Source: Candidatus Rhodobacter oscarellae (GTDB lineage: Bacteria > Pseudomonadota > Alphaproteobacteria > Rhodobacterales > Rhodobacteraceae). From it: a stretch of 64,000 nucleotides of DNA. This document shows, one piece after another, positions 27,128 to 40,580 of the stretch. Within the stretch, counting starts at the first letter, position 1. Each line of letters starts with the position of its first letter. The notes under the pieces were generated by a model. It was not told the DNA's origin, searched no databases, and saw only the letters and a list, made by a program, of their open reading frames with translations. The translations under genes and the position numbers were made by a program. The stretch lies in the NCBI RefSeq assembly GCF_001078595.1, contig NZ_LFTY01000002.1, positions 1,570,151 to 1,634,150 on the forward strand. The letters are read 5' to 3'.

Positions 27128-27544
27128 ATGGGCGACACGATCCTGGAACGCTGCGAGGCAAAGCGCCTGCGCATGACCGAGCAACGCCGCGTGATCGCGC
27201 GCGTGCTAGAGGGGGCTGACGACCACCCCGATGTCGAGGAGCTCTACGCCCGCGCCAGCGCCGTGGACCCGCGCATCTCGCTGGCCACGGTCTATCGCAC
27301 GGTGAAGCTCTTTGAAGAGGCCGGCATCCTCGACAAGCTGGAATTCGGCGACGGGCGCGCCCGCTATGAGGACGCCGAGCGCGACCACCACGACCACCTG
27401 ATCGACCTGCAAAGCGGCGAGGTGATCGAGTTCGTGGACCCCGAAATCGAGGCGCTGCAGGAAAAGATCGCGGCCAAGCTGGGCTACCGCCTCAAGGGCC
27501 ACAGGCTGGAGCTTTACGGCGTCCCCCTCGACAAAGACACATGA
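27128..27544 (+). CDS. fur: Fur family metalloregulator
   Basis: The product is 138 residues, starting MGDTILERCEAKRLRMTEQR behind GAGGGGAAAG; upstream in-frame codons do not look coding. The winged helix includes DVEELYARASAVDPRISLATVYRTVKLFEEAGIL. The metal site follows with ERDHHDHLIDLQSGEVIEF and the C-terminal dimer domain. The structural CxxC zinc pairs of E. coli Fur are absent, as in alphaproteobacterial Fur/Mur, so the co-repressor metal may be Mn or Fe. Irr is less likely. ATGA overlap couples it to an EamA transporter gene. Confidence 0.9.
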   Translation: MGDTILERCEAKRLRMTEQRRVIARVLEGADDHPDVEELYARASAVDPRISLATVYRTVKLFEEAGILDKLEFGDGRARYEDAERDHHDHLIDLQSGEVIEFVDPEIEALQEKIAAKLGYRLKGHRLELYGVPLDKDT

Positions 27545-28407
27545 GCAATCTGCGCGCCATCGGGCTGATGCTCTTCTCGATGGCGACGTTTGCGATAGGC
27601 GATGCGCTGATCAAGGTGGCCTCGGCGGATTTGGCCGTGGGGCAGATGGTGCTGATCATCGCCAGCATGGGATTGGTCTTCTTCGTGGCGCTGGCTTTGC
27701 GCGCGGGCCAGCCGCTTTATGCCCCGGGATTCTGGGCCCCGCCGGTGATCCTGCGCAACCTGGTCGAGGCCTGCACGGCGATCTGCATGGTCAGCGCGAT
27801 CTCGGCGACGACGCTGTCGCTGACGATCTCGATCGTGCAAGCGGTGCCGCTGCTGGTAACCCTGGGGGCGGCGCTGTTTCTGGGAGAGCACGTGGGCCCG
27901 CGCCGCTGGGTGGCCGTGGCGGTGGGGCTCTTGGGCGTGATGATCATGCTGCGCCCCTCCTCAGAGGGCATCGCCCTCGGCGCGCTCTGGGCGGTGGGTG
28001 CGGCAATCGGCCTGGCGGTCCGAGACATCGCCTCGCGCCTGGCCCCGCCGGATGTCACCAACCTGCAATTGGCGATCTGGGGCACGGCCAGCCTGATCCC
28101 CAGCTCGGCGCTGTTTATGGCCTTTACCGAGGCGGCGCCCCTCGCGCCTGGCCCGCTTGCGATCACATTCGTGGCCGCGGCGGCCACGGCGCTGGGTTAC
28201 TACGCGATCACCGCGGCGATGCGCACGGGCGAGGTCTCTGCGGTCGCGCCCTTCCGCTACACGCGGCTTTTGTTCGCGCTGGTGTTGGCCATGCTGTTTC
28301 TGGGCGAGCGCCCGGACGCCGCCACGCTGATCGGCGCGGCGGTGGTGATCGCCTCAGGGCTTTTTGTCTTGCTGCGCGAGCGCGCGCTGGCGCAAACTGC
28401 GGCCTGA
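27541..28407 (+). CDS. DMT (EamA) family transporter
   Basis: The product is 288 residues with ten helices in two EamA repeats (from IGLMLFSMATFAIGDALIKV, then from ALGALWAVGAAIGLAVRDIA) and the typical AMLFLGERPDAATLIGAAVV near the end. It is an inner-membrane metabolite exporter of unknown substrate. It starts at ATG 27541 within the fur stop (ATGA), so it is translated with the regulator; a link with metal homeostasis is possible but not shown. Confidence 0.87.
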   Translation: MSNLRAIGLMLFSMATFAIGDALIKVASADLAVGQMVLIIASMGLVFFVALALRAGQPLYAPGFWAPPVILRNLVEACTAICMVSAISATTLSLTISIVQAVPLLVTLGAALFLGEHVGPRRWVAVAVGLLGVMIMLRPSSEGIALGALWAVGAAIGLAVRDIASRLAPPDVTNLQLAIWGTASLIPSSALFMAFTEAAPLAPGPLAITFVAAAATALGYYAITAAMRTGEVSAVAPFRYTRLLFALVLAMLFLGERPDAATLIGAAVVIASGLFVLLRERALAQTAA

Positions 28408-28431
28408 TACAGCCCCCAAAGGACCGCGATC

Positions 28432-29478
28432 ATGCCGCTCAAGACCACCTGCATCGGCGCCTATCCCAAGCCTGACTATGTGCCGATCCGCGACTGGTTC
28501 CAGGTCGGCCATGACGCCGAAGACTATAACGACACGGTGCTGCGCGGCTGGTCCGAAGCGCCCGAGATCCAAGAGGCATTGGACCGCGCCACGGCTCAGG
28601 TCGTGGCCGATCAGATCGCCTGCGGCGTCGACGTGCCCACCGATGGCGAGGTGCGGCGCGACAATTACGTGCATTACCAGTGCCGGCATTTTGAGGGCTT
28701 CGATTTCCAGAACCTCACCAAGCGGGTGCTGCGCAACGGCGCCTATGTGGCCGAGCTGCCGACGATCCGCTCCGCCGTCCGAGCGACGGGCGAGAACGTC
28801 TTGGTGCGCGACTGGCAGGTCGCGCAGGCCGCAGCGCCGGACCGCCCGGTGAAGATCACCCTGCCCGGCCCGATGACGATCTCGGACACCACCGCCGATG
28901 AGCATTACCGCGACCCGCGCGCCCAGGCCTTTGATCTCGCCGCGGCGCTGAACGCCGAGGCGCGGGCGCTGGCCGAGGCCGGCTGCACCCATATCCAGAT
29001 CGACGAGCCGATCTTTGCCCGCAAGCCCGATCAGGCGCTGGATTTCGGCGTCGAGGCGCTGCGCCGCTGCTTTGACGGGCTGCCCGACACGGTGACCCGC
29101 GTGATGCATATGTGCTGCGGCTACCCGAACCGGCTGGATGATATGGACTACCCCAAGGCCGACCAGGACAGCTATGTGCAGATCGCCCGCGCGGTGGATG
29201 GCGTGGCTGATGAGATCTCTATCGAGGACGCGCACCGGCACAACCCCGCAGAGCTCTTCGGGCTCTTTGAGCGCTCTAAGCTGATCGTGGGTTTTGTCAC
29301 GGTGGCCTCCAGCCGGGTGGAACCCGTCGAAGAAATCGCGGCGCGCATGGCTGCTATCCTAGAGCATCTGCCGCCAGAGCGGCTGATCGCCGCGCCCGAT
29401 TGCGGGCTGGGCTTTCTCGGGCGTGACCTGGCCATGACCAAGCTGCGCAACCTCTCGCAGGCCGCAACGTCAGTGTAG
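28432..29478 (+). CDS. Cobalamin-independent methionine synthase-like protein, catalytic domain only
   Basis: The product is 348 residues. It matches only the C-terminal catalytic barrel of MetE (about 755 residues); the N-terminal barrel is absent. Zinc ligands appear as VMHMCCGY (His, Cys), a downstream Glu in DEISIEDAH and Cys in APDCGLGF. KITLPGPMTISD and HIQIDEPIF are core strands. Such core-MetE proteins are thought to use a methyl donor other than methyltetrahydrofolate-polyglutamate. AAAGGA precedes ATG 28432. It is not next to other methionine genes, and no SAM riboswitch is seen in the 24-bp gap upstream. Confidence 0.87.
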   Translation: MPLKTTCIGAYPKPDYVPIRDWFQVGHDAEDYNDTVLRGWSEAPEIQEALDRATAQVVADQIACGVDVPTDGEVRRDNYVHYQCRHFEGFDFQNLTKRVLRNGAYVAELPTIRSAVRATGENVLVRDWQVAQAAAPDRPVKITLPGPMTISDTTADEHYRDPRAQAFDLAAALNAEARALAEAGCTHIQIDEPIFARKPDQALDFGVEALRRCFDGLPDTVTRVMHMCCGYPNRLDDMDYPKADQDSYVQIARAVDGVADEISIEDAHRHNPAELFGLFERSKLIVGFVTVASSRVEPVEEIAARMAAILEHLPPERLIAAPDCGLGFLGRDLAMTKLRNLSQAATSV

Positions 29479-30954
<1,476 letters not shown>

Positions 30955-31314
30955 ATGCCGGGGCTGAGCCATATCGTGCTCTACGTCAAAGACCTGGGCG
31001 CGGTTCAGGCATTCTACTGCCATGTGTTTGGCTACCGCGCCCGTAACCGCCCCGGGGATCGGATCACAGAGCTGATCCCCGACGGGCCCGGCGCGCGCCT
31101 TTTGCTGCACAAAGCCAGCGCCAAGGCCCGTCAGGGGCAGGCCCAGACCAAGCTGTCCTTCCAAGTCGCGGATGTGGCCATTTTCTGCGCCGAGGCCGAT
31201 ACAACCTTGGTCCAGTTCGGCGCAATACATGACGCTGGAGACTATGAATTCGCCAACGCGAAGGACCCAGCGGGTAACTCCGTGCAGGTCACGTCACGAC
31301 CGTTTGAGACGTGA
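30955..31314 (+). CDS. Glyoxalase/VOC family protein
   Basis: The product is 119 residues with one vicinal-oxygen-chelate fold: GLSHIVLYVKDLGAVQAFYC at the start and FANAKDPAGNSVQV at the end. The metal-ligand positions are only partly conserved (His6, Glu in RITELIP), so it may bind rather than transform a ligand. ATG 30955 directly follows the eno TAA, so it is probably read through from eno. No specific substrate can be given. Confidence 0.85.
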   Translation: MPGLSHIVLYVKDLGAVQAFYCHVFGYRARNRPGDRITELIPDGPGARLLLHKASAKARQGQAQTKLSFQVADVAIFCAEADTTLVQFGAIHDAGDYEFANAKDPAGNSVQVTSRPFET

Positions 31315-31379
31315 TTGGCCCATGTCGAGCAGAGGGTTGCGGGCGATAGTCCGGCCTTCCCGCAGTCACTTTGAGAGAC

Positions 31380-31397
31380 GGCGGGACAAGTCCCGCC
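31380..31397. repeat. Short perfect palindrome between converging genes
   Basis: GGCGGGAC (31380-31387), AA, GTCCCGCC (31390-31397), then CTAC. It lies between the VOC gene and proA and abuts the proA stop codon. No T-run follows on either strand. The layout, a G/C-rich stem with a 2-3 nt loop flanked by CTAC, matches the pair of palindromes at 56390-56443, so it may be a member of a small dispersed hairpin family and double as a terminator. Confidence 0.6.
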
Positions 31398-32648
31398 CTA
31401 CTTGCGTATCGTGCCGTCTCCCTCGACGAGGTATTTAAAGCTGGTTAACTGCGCCGCGCCCACCGGCCCGCGTGCGTGCATCTTGCCTGTGGCGATGCCG
31501 ATCTCGGCACCCATGCCGAACTCGCCGCCATCGGCGAACTGCGTCGAGGCGTTGCGCATCAGGATCGCGCTGTCGAGCCGCTCACAGAACCGCTCTGCCG
31601 CTTCGTCATCCTCGGTCAGGATGCAATCAGTGTGATCGGAGCCATATTGCCGGATATGTGCCACAGCTTCATCAATAGTATCAACGGCCTTCGCGGCAAT
31701 TTTCATGTCGAGGTATTCCATGCCCCAATCGGCCTCGGTGGCGGGCAAGGAGCCCTCCAGGCCTTCCGCACGCACCTCGACGCCCGCCTCCATCAGCATC
31801 GTCACCACGTCCTGACCCAGCGCCAGGGCGTCTTTGTGGATCAACAAGCACTCCGCCGCTCCGCAGATGCCGGTGCGCCGCGTCTTGGCGTTCAGCACCA
31901 CATCCATGGTCTTCTGCGGGTCCGCCGCCGCGTCGATATAGATATGCACGATGCCCTCGAGATGGGCAAAGACCGGCACCCGCGCCTCGCGCTGCACCAG
32001 CCCCACAAGGCCCTTGCCGCCGCGCGGCACGATCACGTCGATCATGTCCACCATGGTCAGCATCTCGCTAACCGCGGCGCGGTCCCGCGTGGGCACGCGC
32101 TGTATCGCATCCTCGGGCAGCCCCGCGGCGCGCAGCCCATCCACCAGGCAGGCATGGATCGCGCCGGAGGAGTGGAAGCTCTCGGACCCGCCACGCAGGA
32201 TGACGGCGTTCCCGGCCTTCAGGCAGAGCGCGCCTGCATCCGCGGTCACATTCGGGCGGCTCTCATAGATCACGCCAACGACGCCCAACGGCGTGCGCAC
32301 CCGGCGGATATGCAGCCCGGTGGGCCGGTCCCATTCGGCGATCACCTCGCCCACCGGGTCGTCCTGTGCGGCCACGGCCCGCAGCCCGTCGCACATGCCC
32401 TGGATGCGCGCCTCGTCCAGCATCAGCCGGTCGAGCATCGCATCCGAAAGCCCCTTGTCGCGGCCAAACGCCATGTCCTGGGCGTTGGCGGCGATGATCT
32501 CGGCCCGGCGGTCCCAAACGGCATCCGCGGCGGCGTTCAGCGCGGCGGTCTTGGCCTGGGCTGGGGCGAAGGCAAGCTGCGCAGCGGCAGCTTTCGCGCG
32601 CGTGCCCAGATCGGCCATCACGGCGGGAATATCGTTTAAATCCTTCAT
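31398..32648 (-). CDS. proA: Glutamate-5-semialdehyde dehydrogenase
   Basis: The product is 416 residues and makes glutamate semialdehyde from gamma-glutamyl phosphate with NADPH, the second proline step. The catalytic Cys is in [45 protein letters not shown] and the C-terminal [20 protein letters not shown] are family blocks. It is the last gene of the obgE-proB-proA run, 15 bp after proB. Confidence 0.97.
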   Translation of the reverse strand: MKDLNDIPAVMADLGTRAKAAAAQLAFAPAQAKTAALNAAADAVWDRRAEIIAANAQDMAFGRDKGLSDAMLDRLMLDEARIQGMCDGLRAVAAQDDPVGEVIAEWDRPTGLHIRRVRTPLGVVGVIYESRPNVTADAGALCLKAGNAVILRGGSESFHSSGAIHACLVDGLRAAGLPEDAIQRVPTRDRAAVSEMLTMVDMIDVIVPRGGKGLVGLVQREARVPVFAHLEGIVHIYIDAAADPQKTMDVVLNAKTRRTGICGAAECLLIHKDALALGQDVVTMLMEAGVEVRAEGLEGSLPATEADWGMEYLDMKIAAKAVDTIDEAVAHIRQYGSDHTDCILTEDDEAAERFCERLDSAILMRNASTQFADGGEFGMGAEIGIATGKMHARGPVGAAQLTSFKYLVEGDGTIRK

Positions 32649-32663
32649 CCTATCGCCCCTTCT

Positions 32664-35823
<3,160 letters not shown>

Positions 35824-35930
35824 GTTGGCCTCCTTACGGCCTGGATTGTTCGGTCGAGTGACGAAAAATTAGGGGAATCTTCAGGCGAATCGCGCGACAC
35901 TAGCGCCGGGTGGGCGCCGACGGCGCGCCG

Positions 35931-36464
35931 TCACTCCAGCTTGCGCAGATAGGTCCAGGTCGGCACGGTCATGCCCTGGGCGACCGAGTGGTGCTCGGCG
36001 TCCCCCAGATATTCGAACCCCGCATTGCTCAAGACCCGCCCCGAGGCGGGGTTGTCCTGGAACACCCAGGCGAACAGGGTCCGAGCGCCATGCGGGTTGG
36101 CCGCGATCATCGCCTCTACCGCCTCGGAGGCCAGCCCCTGGTTCCAGAACTGCGGCGCGATCCAGAACCCGATCTCGGATTGCTGCCGGTCCATGCGTTC
36201 CAGCCCGACCGCGCCCACCAGCGCGGGCAGACCCGCCCGAGTGCCGTCGATGGCCCAGACATCCTCGACCCGCCCGGGGTCCGCGCATTGGGCCAGAAAC
36301 GCCTGCGTCGCCCCCGGCGGCAGCGGGTGCGGCAAGTTGATGTTGCGCGCCACCAGCGGGTCGCCCGCATAGGATTCCAGGGGCGCGGCGTCGCCCGCAC
36401 GCAAGGGCCGCAAATTCAGCCGCGCCGCCTCAAAACTGGGTTGCTCTATCTTTTGCTCCAACAT
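35931..36464 (-). CDS. RimJ/RimL-type GNAT acetyltransferase
   Basis: The product is 177 residues. LNLRPLRAGDAAPLESYAGD is the typical N-terminus. Acetyl-CoA binding is at IGFWIAPQFWNQGLASEAVE and FQDNPASGRVLSNAGFEYLG. The gene starts 3 bp after the LysE-type stop and is followed by 107 bp containing the palindrome GACGGCGCGCCGTC (35919-35932) at its stop. Substrate unknown. Confidence 0.9.
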   Translation of the reverse strand: MLEQKIEQPSFEAARLNLRPLRAGDAAPLESYAGDPLVARNINLPHPLPPGATQAFLAQCADPGRVEDVWAIDGTRAGLPALVGAVGLERMDRQQSEIGFWIAPQFWNQGLASEAVEAMIAANPHGARTLFAWVFQDNPASGRVLSNAGFEYLGDAEHHSVAQGMTVPTWTYLRKLE

Positions 36465-36467
36465 CTT

Positions 36468-37070
36468 TCAGCCCCCTCCTCCCGAGGTCAAAACGAATAA
36501 AACCGACGCCACGGTCAGCGCCGCCAGCGTCCACATCAGGTATCTTTCTGCCCGGGTTCCGGCCACCGTCGCGGCGATTCTGTCGCCGCCAAAGGTCCAG
36601 ATCGGGTGGAACACCGCCTGGACCGCAAAGAGCACGGCGGCGATGATAGCGGTTGCCTGTAAAGCAGAGGTTTCCGGGCCCACAAAATTCGTGAACCCCG
36701 CGGTGATCATCGCCCAGGCCTTTGGGTTCAGCGGGTGCACGATCAACCCGGCCCGAAAGCCCGGCACCGCCCCCGCCGCGCCAGGCTTTAGGCGCAGATT
36801 TGCGATCTTCCAGGCGAGAAAGATGATATAGGCCGCACTCGCGTATTTCAGCGCGGTGAACAGCCAAGGCACCGCCTCGGCCAGCTCCATCAGACCGAAC
36901 CCAATCGGCCAGATGATCAACTGCTTGCCAAAGAGCACCCCCAGCATGAACGGCAGCGCCGCCCGGAACCCATAACGCGCCCCGGTGGCCAGCATCGCCA
37001 TATTGGCAGGGCCCGGCGTACCGACCTGGCTGGCCGCAAAGGCCGCGAAGAGACCAACCGCGACGCTCAT
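36468..37070 (-). CDS. LysE family exporter
   Basis: The product is 200 residues with about six membrane helices. The N-terminal LysE signature is ASQVGTPGPANMAMLATGAR. LNPKAWAMITAGFTNFVGP is the second conserved block. It exports amino acids or related compounds across the inner membrane. Its start overlaps the stop of the preceding GNAT gene (ATGA) and its stop lies 3 bp before the next. Pairing of an exporter with acetyltransferases could mean export of an acetylated amine (inference). Confidence 0.9.
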   Translation of the reverse strand: MSVAVGLFAAFAASQVGTPGPANMAMLATGARYGFRAALPFMLGVLFGKQLIIWPIGFGLMELAEAVPWLFTALKYASAAYIIFLAWKIANLRLKPGAAGAVPGFRAGLIVHPLNPKAWAMITAGFTNFVGPETSALQATAIIAAVLFAVQAVFHPIWTFGGDRIAATVAGTRAERYLMWTLAALTVASVLFVLTSGGGG

Positions 37071-37618
37071 GTGCCTGCCTCAAAATCACGCGCCAGAAGA
37101 CCCATCATCACGTCGTCATGCCATTCATCGCCGATCTGGGCTGCTTCGCGCTCCCGGCCCTCTTCGACGAACCCAAGCTTGCGGTAAGACGCGATGGCAC
37201 GCGCATTAAAAGCCAACACGCGGCACCCAATCCGATGCAATCCAAGCGTGTCGAACCCATGCGACAGCAAAAGGCGTCCGGCCGTGGTGCCGTGCCCACG
37301 ACCGAGATGCGCGGCTGAAATGATGCCGATCGCGAAACTGGCCCGACGATCTGCAGCCACCAAGGAATGCAACCGCGTCGCGCCCACCAGTGTTCCATCG
37401 ACGGTGATCACGAATTCCATCGGGTTCGCGGCAATACCGGCCACCCAGTCGCGCGCGTGCTCTATGGTCAACTCGCGGAGAAGGCTTGGGTCCAGCCCAA
37501 AACAACGCTCGATCTCGGGGTTGCGCCCAAGTTCAAGACGCGCCTCGGCATCGCTGGGCCGGGCGTCCCGCAAAGTGACGTTCTGCGCGGACAGAACCGG
37601 TTTCAAAGGCACGCTCAT
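37067..37618 (-). CDS. GNAT family N-acetyltransferase
   Basis: The product is 183 residues from ATG 37618, which overlaps the HAD stop. The fold is clear: VTLRDARPSDAEARLELGRN, SFAIGIISAAHLGRGHGTTA (acetyl-CoA loop) and VLAFNARAIASYRKLGFVEE. The acidic tail WHDDVMMGLLARDFE is typical of RimJ-like enzymes. It lies in the coupled run between rtcB and obgE; the substrate is unknown. Confidence 0.9.
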   Translation of the reverse strand: MSVPLKPVLSAQNVTLRDARPSDAEARLELGRNPEIERCFGLDPSLLRELTIEHARDWVAGIAANPMEFVITVDGTLVGATRLHSLVAADRRASFAIGIISAAHLGRGHGTTAGRLLLSHGFDTLGLHRIGCRVLAFNARAIASYRKLGFVEEGREREAAQIGDEWHDDVMMGLLARDFEAGT

Positions 37619-38262
37619 GTGCCTGCCTCGCAATGCGCGGATACGGCCCGCCGCAACGCGCCGCGCGTGGCCTCGGTGAAGTGGAACGCAGCCCAGCCGC
37701 TGGCACGAGCGGCCGCCACATTGGCGGCCAGGTCATCGACAAGCATCATCTGGCCGGGAACAACGCCCAACCCTGTGGTAACGGCCTCGAAGTAGTCCTG
37801 GTTCGGCTTGCAGGCACCCATCTCGCCCGAAGCAAAGATGCGCTCCATCCGCGCCCCAAAGGCCGGGTGCGCGCCAATCCGCTTCGTGCGCCGCCATTCG
37901 TTATTCGTCGCCATGACCTGTCGCGCGCCATGGTCGCGCGCGTGATCCAGCTCTGCCAGCACCTGCGCATTGGGGTGGAAATCCCGCGAGAACCATTCCT
38001 CGAGCATCGCGTCCGCGCCAGGCGCATAGCCCACCGCATTCGCCCAAATCGCGACGCGGTCCCGCAGGTCCTCTTGGCCGGTGATCACTTGCTGGAAATC
38101 CTTCTCAAACACAAAGGCCTTGAACCTCGCAAGGCTCTGCCCGGTGAACGTCTCAAAATCATCCGCCCAGACGAACCTTCCATCCTTCACGTTGTCATTC
38201 AGCACGCCGTCGAAATCCCAGGCGATCACCGGTGCATTGGCAGAGGTTGCTGTCAGTGTCAT
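37615..38262 (-). CDS. HAD superfamily hydrolase
   Basis: The product is 215 residues from ATG 38262 (GGAGG 8 nt upstream). The HAD motifs are VIAWDFDGVLNDN (motif I nucleophile Asp), MATNNEWRRT (motif II), GACKPNQDYF (motif III Lys) and MMLVDDLAANVAAA (motif IV). The cap domain sits between I and II. It is a soluble phosphatase of unassigned substrate. ATGA overlaps bind it to GNAT genes on both sides. Confidence 0.9.
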   Translation of the reverse strand: MTLTATSANAPVIAWDFDGVLNDNVKDGRFVWADDFETFTGQSLARFKAFVFEKDFQQVITGQEDLRDRVAIWANAVGYAPGADAMLEEWFSRDFHPNAQVLAELDHARDHGARQVMATNNEWRRTKRIGAHPAFGARMERIFASGEMGACKPNQDYFEAVTTGLGVVPGQMMLVDDLAANVAAARASGWAAFHFTEATRGALRRAVSAHCEAGT

Positions 38263-38765
38263 GACACCCGCCTCCAATTCTCGCGAGTCAGCCGCAGGTT
38301 CACATTGGACACCTCAACCCCGCGCGCGCGGCTTTCCACAAAGTCGCGGCTCTCTTCGCGGAACCCCAGCCGGTTCAGGATATGCGCCGAGGCGCCATTG
38401 CCGGTGAAACAGCCCGAGGTGATCTCGTCGCGGCCCTCCTCGTTGAAGACATAGGTCAGCATCGCGGCGGTGGCTTCCGTCGCGATCCCCTGCCCCCAAT
38501 AGTCGCGCCCGATCCAATAGCCGAAATGCTCGCCCGCGCTGATCCCGCCCACGACTGCGCCGTCCAGCGTGATCGCGACAAGCTCCGGCCAGCGGTCCGA
38601 GCCGTCCTCGTCGACCAGCCGCAGGTCCGCATGCCCGAAGGGATGCGGCACCTTGGCCAGCCATTTGGACACGGCAAAGTCATTCAACAGTTCGACCACG
38701 CGGGGGCCGTCCGCGGCCCGGAAGGGCCGCAGCAACAGACGCTCGGTCAGGATGTACCTAGCCAT
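38259..38765 (-). CDS. RimJ/RimL-type GNAT acetyltransferase
   Basis: The product is 168 residues starting MARYILTERLLLRPFRAADG at ATG 38765, inside the last codons of rtcB (8-bp overlap). Acetyl-CoA binding is at YWIGRDYWGQGIATEATAAM, with TGNGASAHILNRLGFREESR after it. I use this internal start because the family N-terminus begins here; longer in-frame extensions read through rtcB in the wrong frame. The substrate is unknown. Confidence 0.9.
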   Translation of the reverse strand: MARYILTERLLLRPFRAADGPRVVELLNDFAVSKWLAKVPHPFGHADLRLVDEDGSDRWPELVAITLDGAVVGGISAGEHFGYWIGRDYWGQGIATEATAAMLTYVFNEEGRDEITSGCFTGNGASAHILNRLGFREESRDFVESRARGVEVSNVNLRLTRENWRRVS

Positions 38766-40173
38766 CGCCCGGTCCTCCCGTCTGCCGCGCGGCGCGCTTT
38801 GCCGCGGCTTTCTTGCGCCAAGGCGCGTCGCGTTCCCAGTCACCGGCCATAATCGAGCCGTAGGGCACGATCTCGTCGACCACATCCGCAAGGCCGAACT
38901 TGGCCATCTGCGCCCGCACGGTCGCGGCGGGTTTATAGGCCGAGGGCAGCTCTGACGTGTCGATATTGCCGCTATAGAACCGCGCGTCGATGCCCTGCGT
39001 CTCAGCGGCAAAGATCTCTGCCTCAGAGCGCTCGCCCAAGGCACGCTTATGCGCCGAGCGCGAGAAGTTGCGCCCCGCCCCATGCGGCGCGAAGCCCAGG
39101 TTGCGGTCGGTCACCGCGCCCCGGATCAGAAGCACCGGCTCGGCCATGTTCAACGGCACAATCTGTGTGCCGTTGGTATCGGGCAGCATCTCGGTATCCA
39201 CCGGCGTCGCGCCCTTGGCGTGGTAGAACATGTCCCCCTTGCGGAAGACAAAGTTATGCTCGTTCCAGAAGCGCTCGCGCACGTCCTTGCCGGCCACCTG
39301 CGCGGCGGCCTGATGCAGGCAGTTATGATTGCCCTTGGTCCACTTGCGGATCAACTGCAGCGCCTGCCAATAGGCCTCGCCCTCGTCGGTATCCGCGGGG
39401 ATCCAGGCGTTCTGCTTCAGCACGCCCGTTGACAGCTTCTTGCGCCAGGCCTCCGCCGCGCGCATCCCCAGCTTGTACAAGCTCGCCCCCGGCCCGCGAG
39501 AGCCGTGGTGGGTGACCAAGCAAGTGGTGCCATTCGCGGACGACGTGCCCGCATAGGCAAAGTGGTTGCCGTCGCCCTGAGTGCCCAGATGCTCAAGAGC
39601 GGCCTGCAAGATCTTCTTATCGTTCAGAAAAGAGTTCTCGCGGAACGCGTCATAAAGCTCTGGCGACATGGTATAACGCATCCCGTTCGGGCGCCCGCCG
39701 GGGCCGAAATGCGTGACCTTATGCACCGCGTCCAGGATGTCCTTGGGCTGCGCGTCCTCGAACTCGGTCACCATGACCGAGCAGCAGATATCAGCCGAGT
39801 GCATGCCCGGATGGATTGCGTTCTGAGCCGCCACGACCCCACCCACGGGGATCGTGCCCACCGGACCCGCCGGGCAGGCGTCGGGCATCACCGCGCCCGC
39901 GCGCAGCGTCGGCGTGCGCATCAGCACGTCCATCGTCTCGCGCACCTTGGCGACGTTTTCCTCTTCGGCCTCGGTTTCGGCCTCCAGGTTGAACTGGATC
40001 TCGGGGGCGACCTGCGGCTTTAGCTTGGGCGCGGGCTTGTTGGCGTTGACCCAGTCGGCCAGCGCCTGGCCCTCAAGCCCCAACACGCGCACGCGCTCCA
40101 GCGCAGCGCCCAGCTCGCGGCCCTGTTCAAACCCCAAATCAATCAGGTCTTTTCCGGTAATATTCGTCGTCAT
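38758..40173 (-). CDS. rtcB: RtcB family tRNA-splicing/RNA-repair ligase
   Basis: The product is 471 residues. RtcB joins RNA 2',3'-cyclic phosphate or 3'-phosphate to 5'-OH using GTP and Mn. Metal and active-site blocks: MHSADICCSVM, TQGDGNHFAYAG, THHGSRGPG, KGNHNCLHQ, and FAPHGAGRNFSRSAHKR carrying the guanylylated His. The N-terminal region has a short acidic segment (EAETEAEEEN) not seen in E. coli RtcB. No rtcA or archease gene is nearby. It starts the coupled GNAT-HAD run after the rpmA terminator; AGGAGG lies upstream. Confidence 0.95.
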   Translation of the reverse strand: MTTNITGKDLIDLGFEQGRELGAALERVRVLGLEGQALADWVNANKPAPKLKPQVAPEIQFNLEAETEAEEENVAKVRETMDVLMRTPTLRAGAVMPDACPAGPVGTIPVGGVVAAQNAIHPGMHSADICCSVMVTEFEDAQPKDILDAVHKVTHFGPGGRPNGMRYTMSPELYDAFRENSFLNDKKILQAALEHLGTQGDGNHFAYAGTSSANGTTCLVTHHGSRGPGASLYKLGMRAAEAWRKKLSTGVLKQNAWIPADTDEGEAYWQALQLIRKWTKGNHNCLHQAAAQVAGKDVRERFWNEHNFVFRKGDMFYHAKGATPVDTEMLPDTNGTQIVPLNMAEPVLLIRGAVTDRNLGFAPHGAGRNFSRSAHKRALGERSEAEIFAAETQGIDARFYSGNIDTSELPSAYKPAATVRAQMAKFGLADVVDEIVPYGSIMAGDWERDAPWRKKAAAKRAARQTGGPGDG

Positions 40174-40233
40174 GGCTCCGCTTCCTCCTCGCGGATGGGC
40201 CTAAGTATTGGCCCAAGGTGACGCCGGTCCTCC

Positions 40234-40268
40234 AAAAAGAGAAAGGGACCGGCTTTTAAGCCGATCCC
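40234..40268 (-). terminator. Rho-independent terminator of rplU-rpmA
   Basis: Read on the minus strand, the stem GGGATCGGCTT / AAGCCGGTCCC (40268-40245, one G-U pair) is followed by a T-rich run (40244-40234). It lies about 30 bp after the rpmA stop and separates it from rtcB. Confidence 0.88.
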
Positions 40269-40298
40269 CCTAAAATCATAACCCTTAGGTTTCGGCTT

Positions 40299-40568
40299 TT
40301 ACTCGGCGGCCTCCTGGGCTGGGAGTACCGAAATAAAGGTGCGGCCCTTGAGACCTTTGTGGAAGGTCACGTTGCCCTCGGAGGTCGCAAAGATGGTGTG
40401 ATCTTTGCCCATGCCTACGCCCTCGCCCGGCCACCACTTCGTGCCGCGCTGCCGCACGATGATGTTGCCGGGTATGGCGTGCTGACCGCCGTACAGTTTC
40501 ACGCCTAAGCGACGGCCCGCGGAGTCGCGGCCGTTACGGCTGGAACCACCTGCTTTTTTATGTGCCAT
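40299..40568 (-). CDS. rpmA: 50S ribosomal protein L27
   Basis: The product is 89 residues, the usual length. The N-terminus [20 protein letters not shown] is the conserved basic tail that reaches the peptidyl-transferase centre. [20 protein letters not shown] and GRTFISVLP follow. No N-terminal cleavage extension of the Firmicutes type is present. AAGGAGAG precedes ATG 40568. It lies 12 bp after rplU and ends at a terminator. Confidence 0.98.
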   Translation of the reverse strand: MAHKKAGGSSRNGRDSAGRRLGVKLYGGQHAIPGNIIVRQRGTKWWPGEGVGMGKDHTIFATSEGNVTFHKGLKGRTFISVLPAQEAAE

Positions 40569-40580
40569 CTCGTTCTCTCC

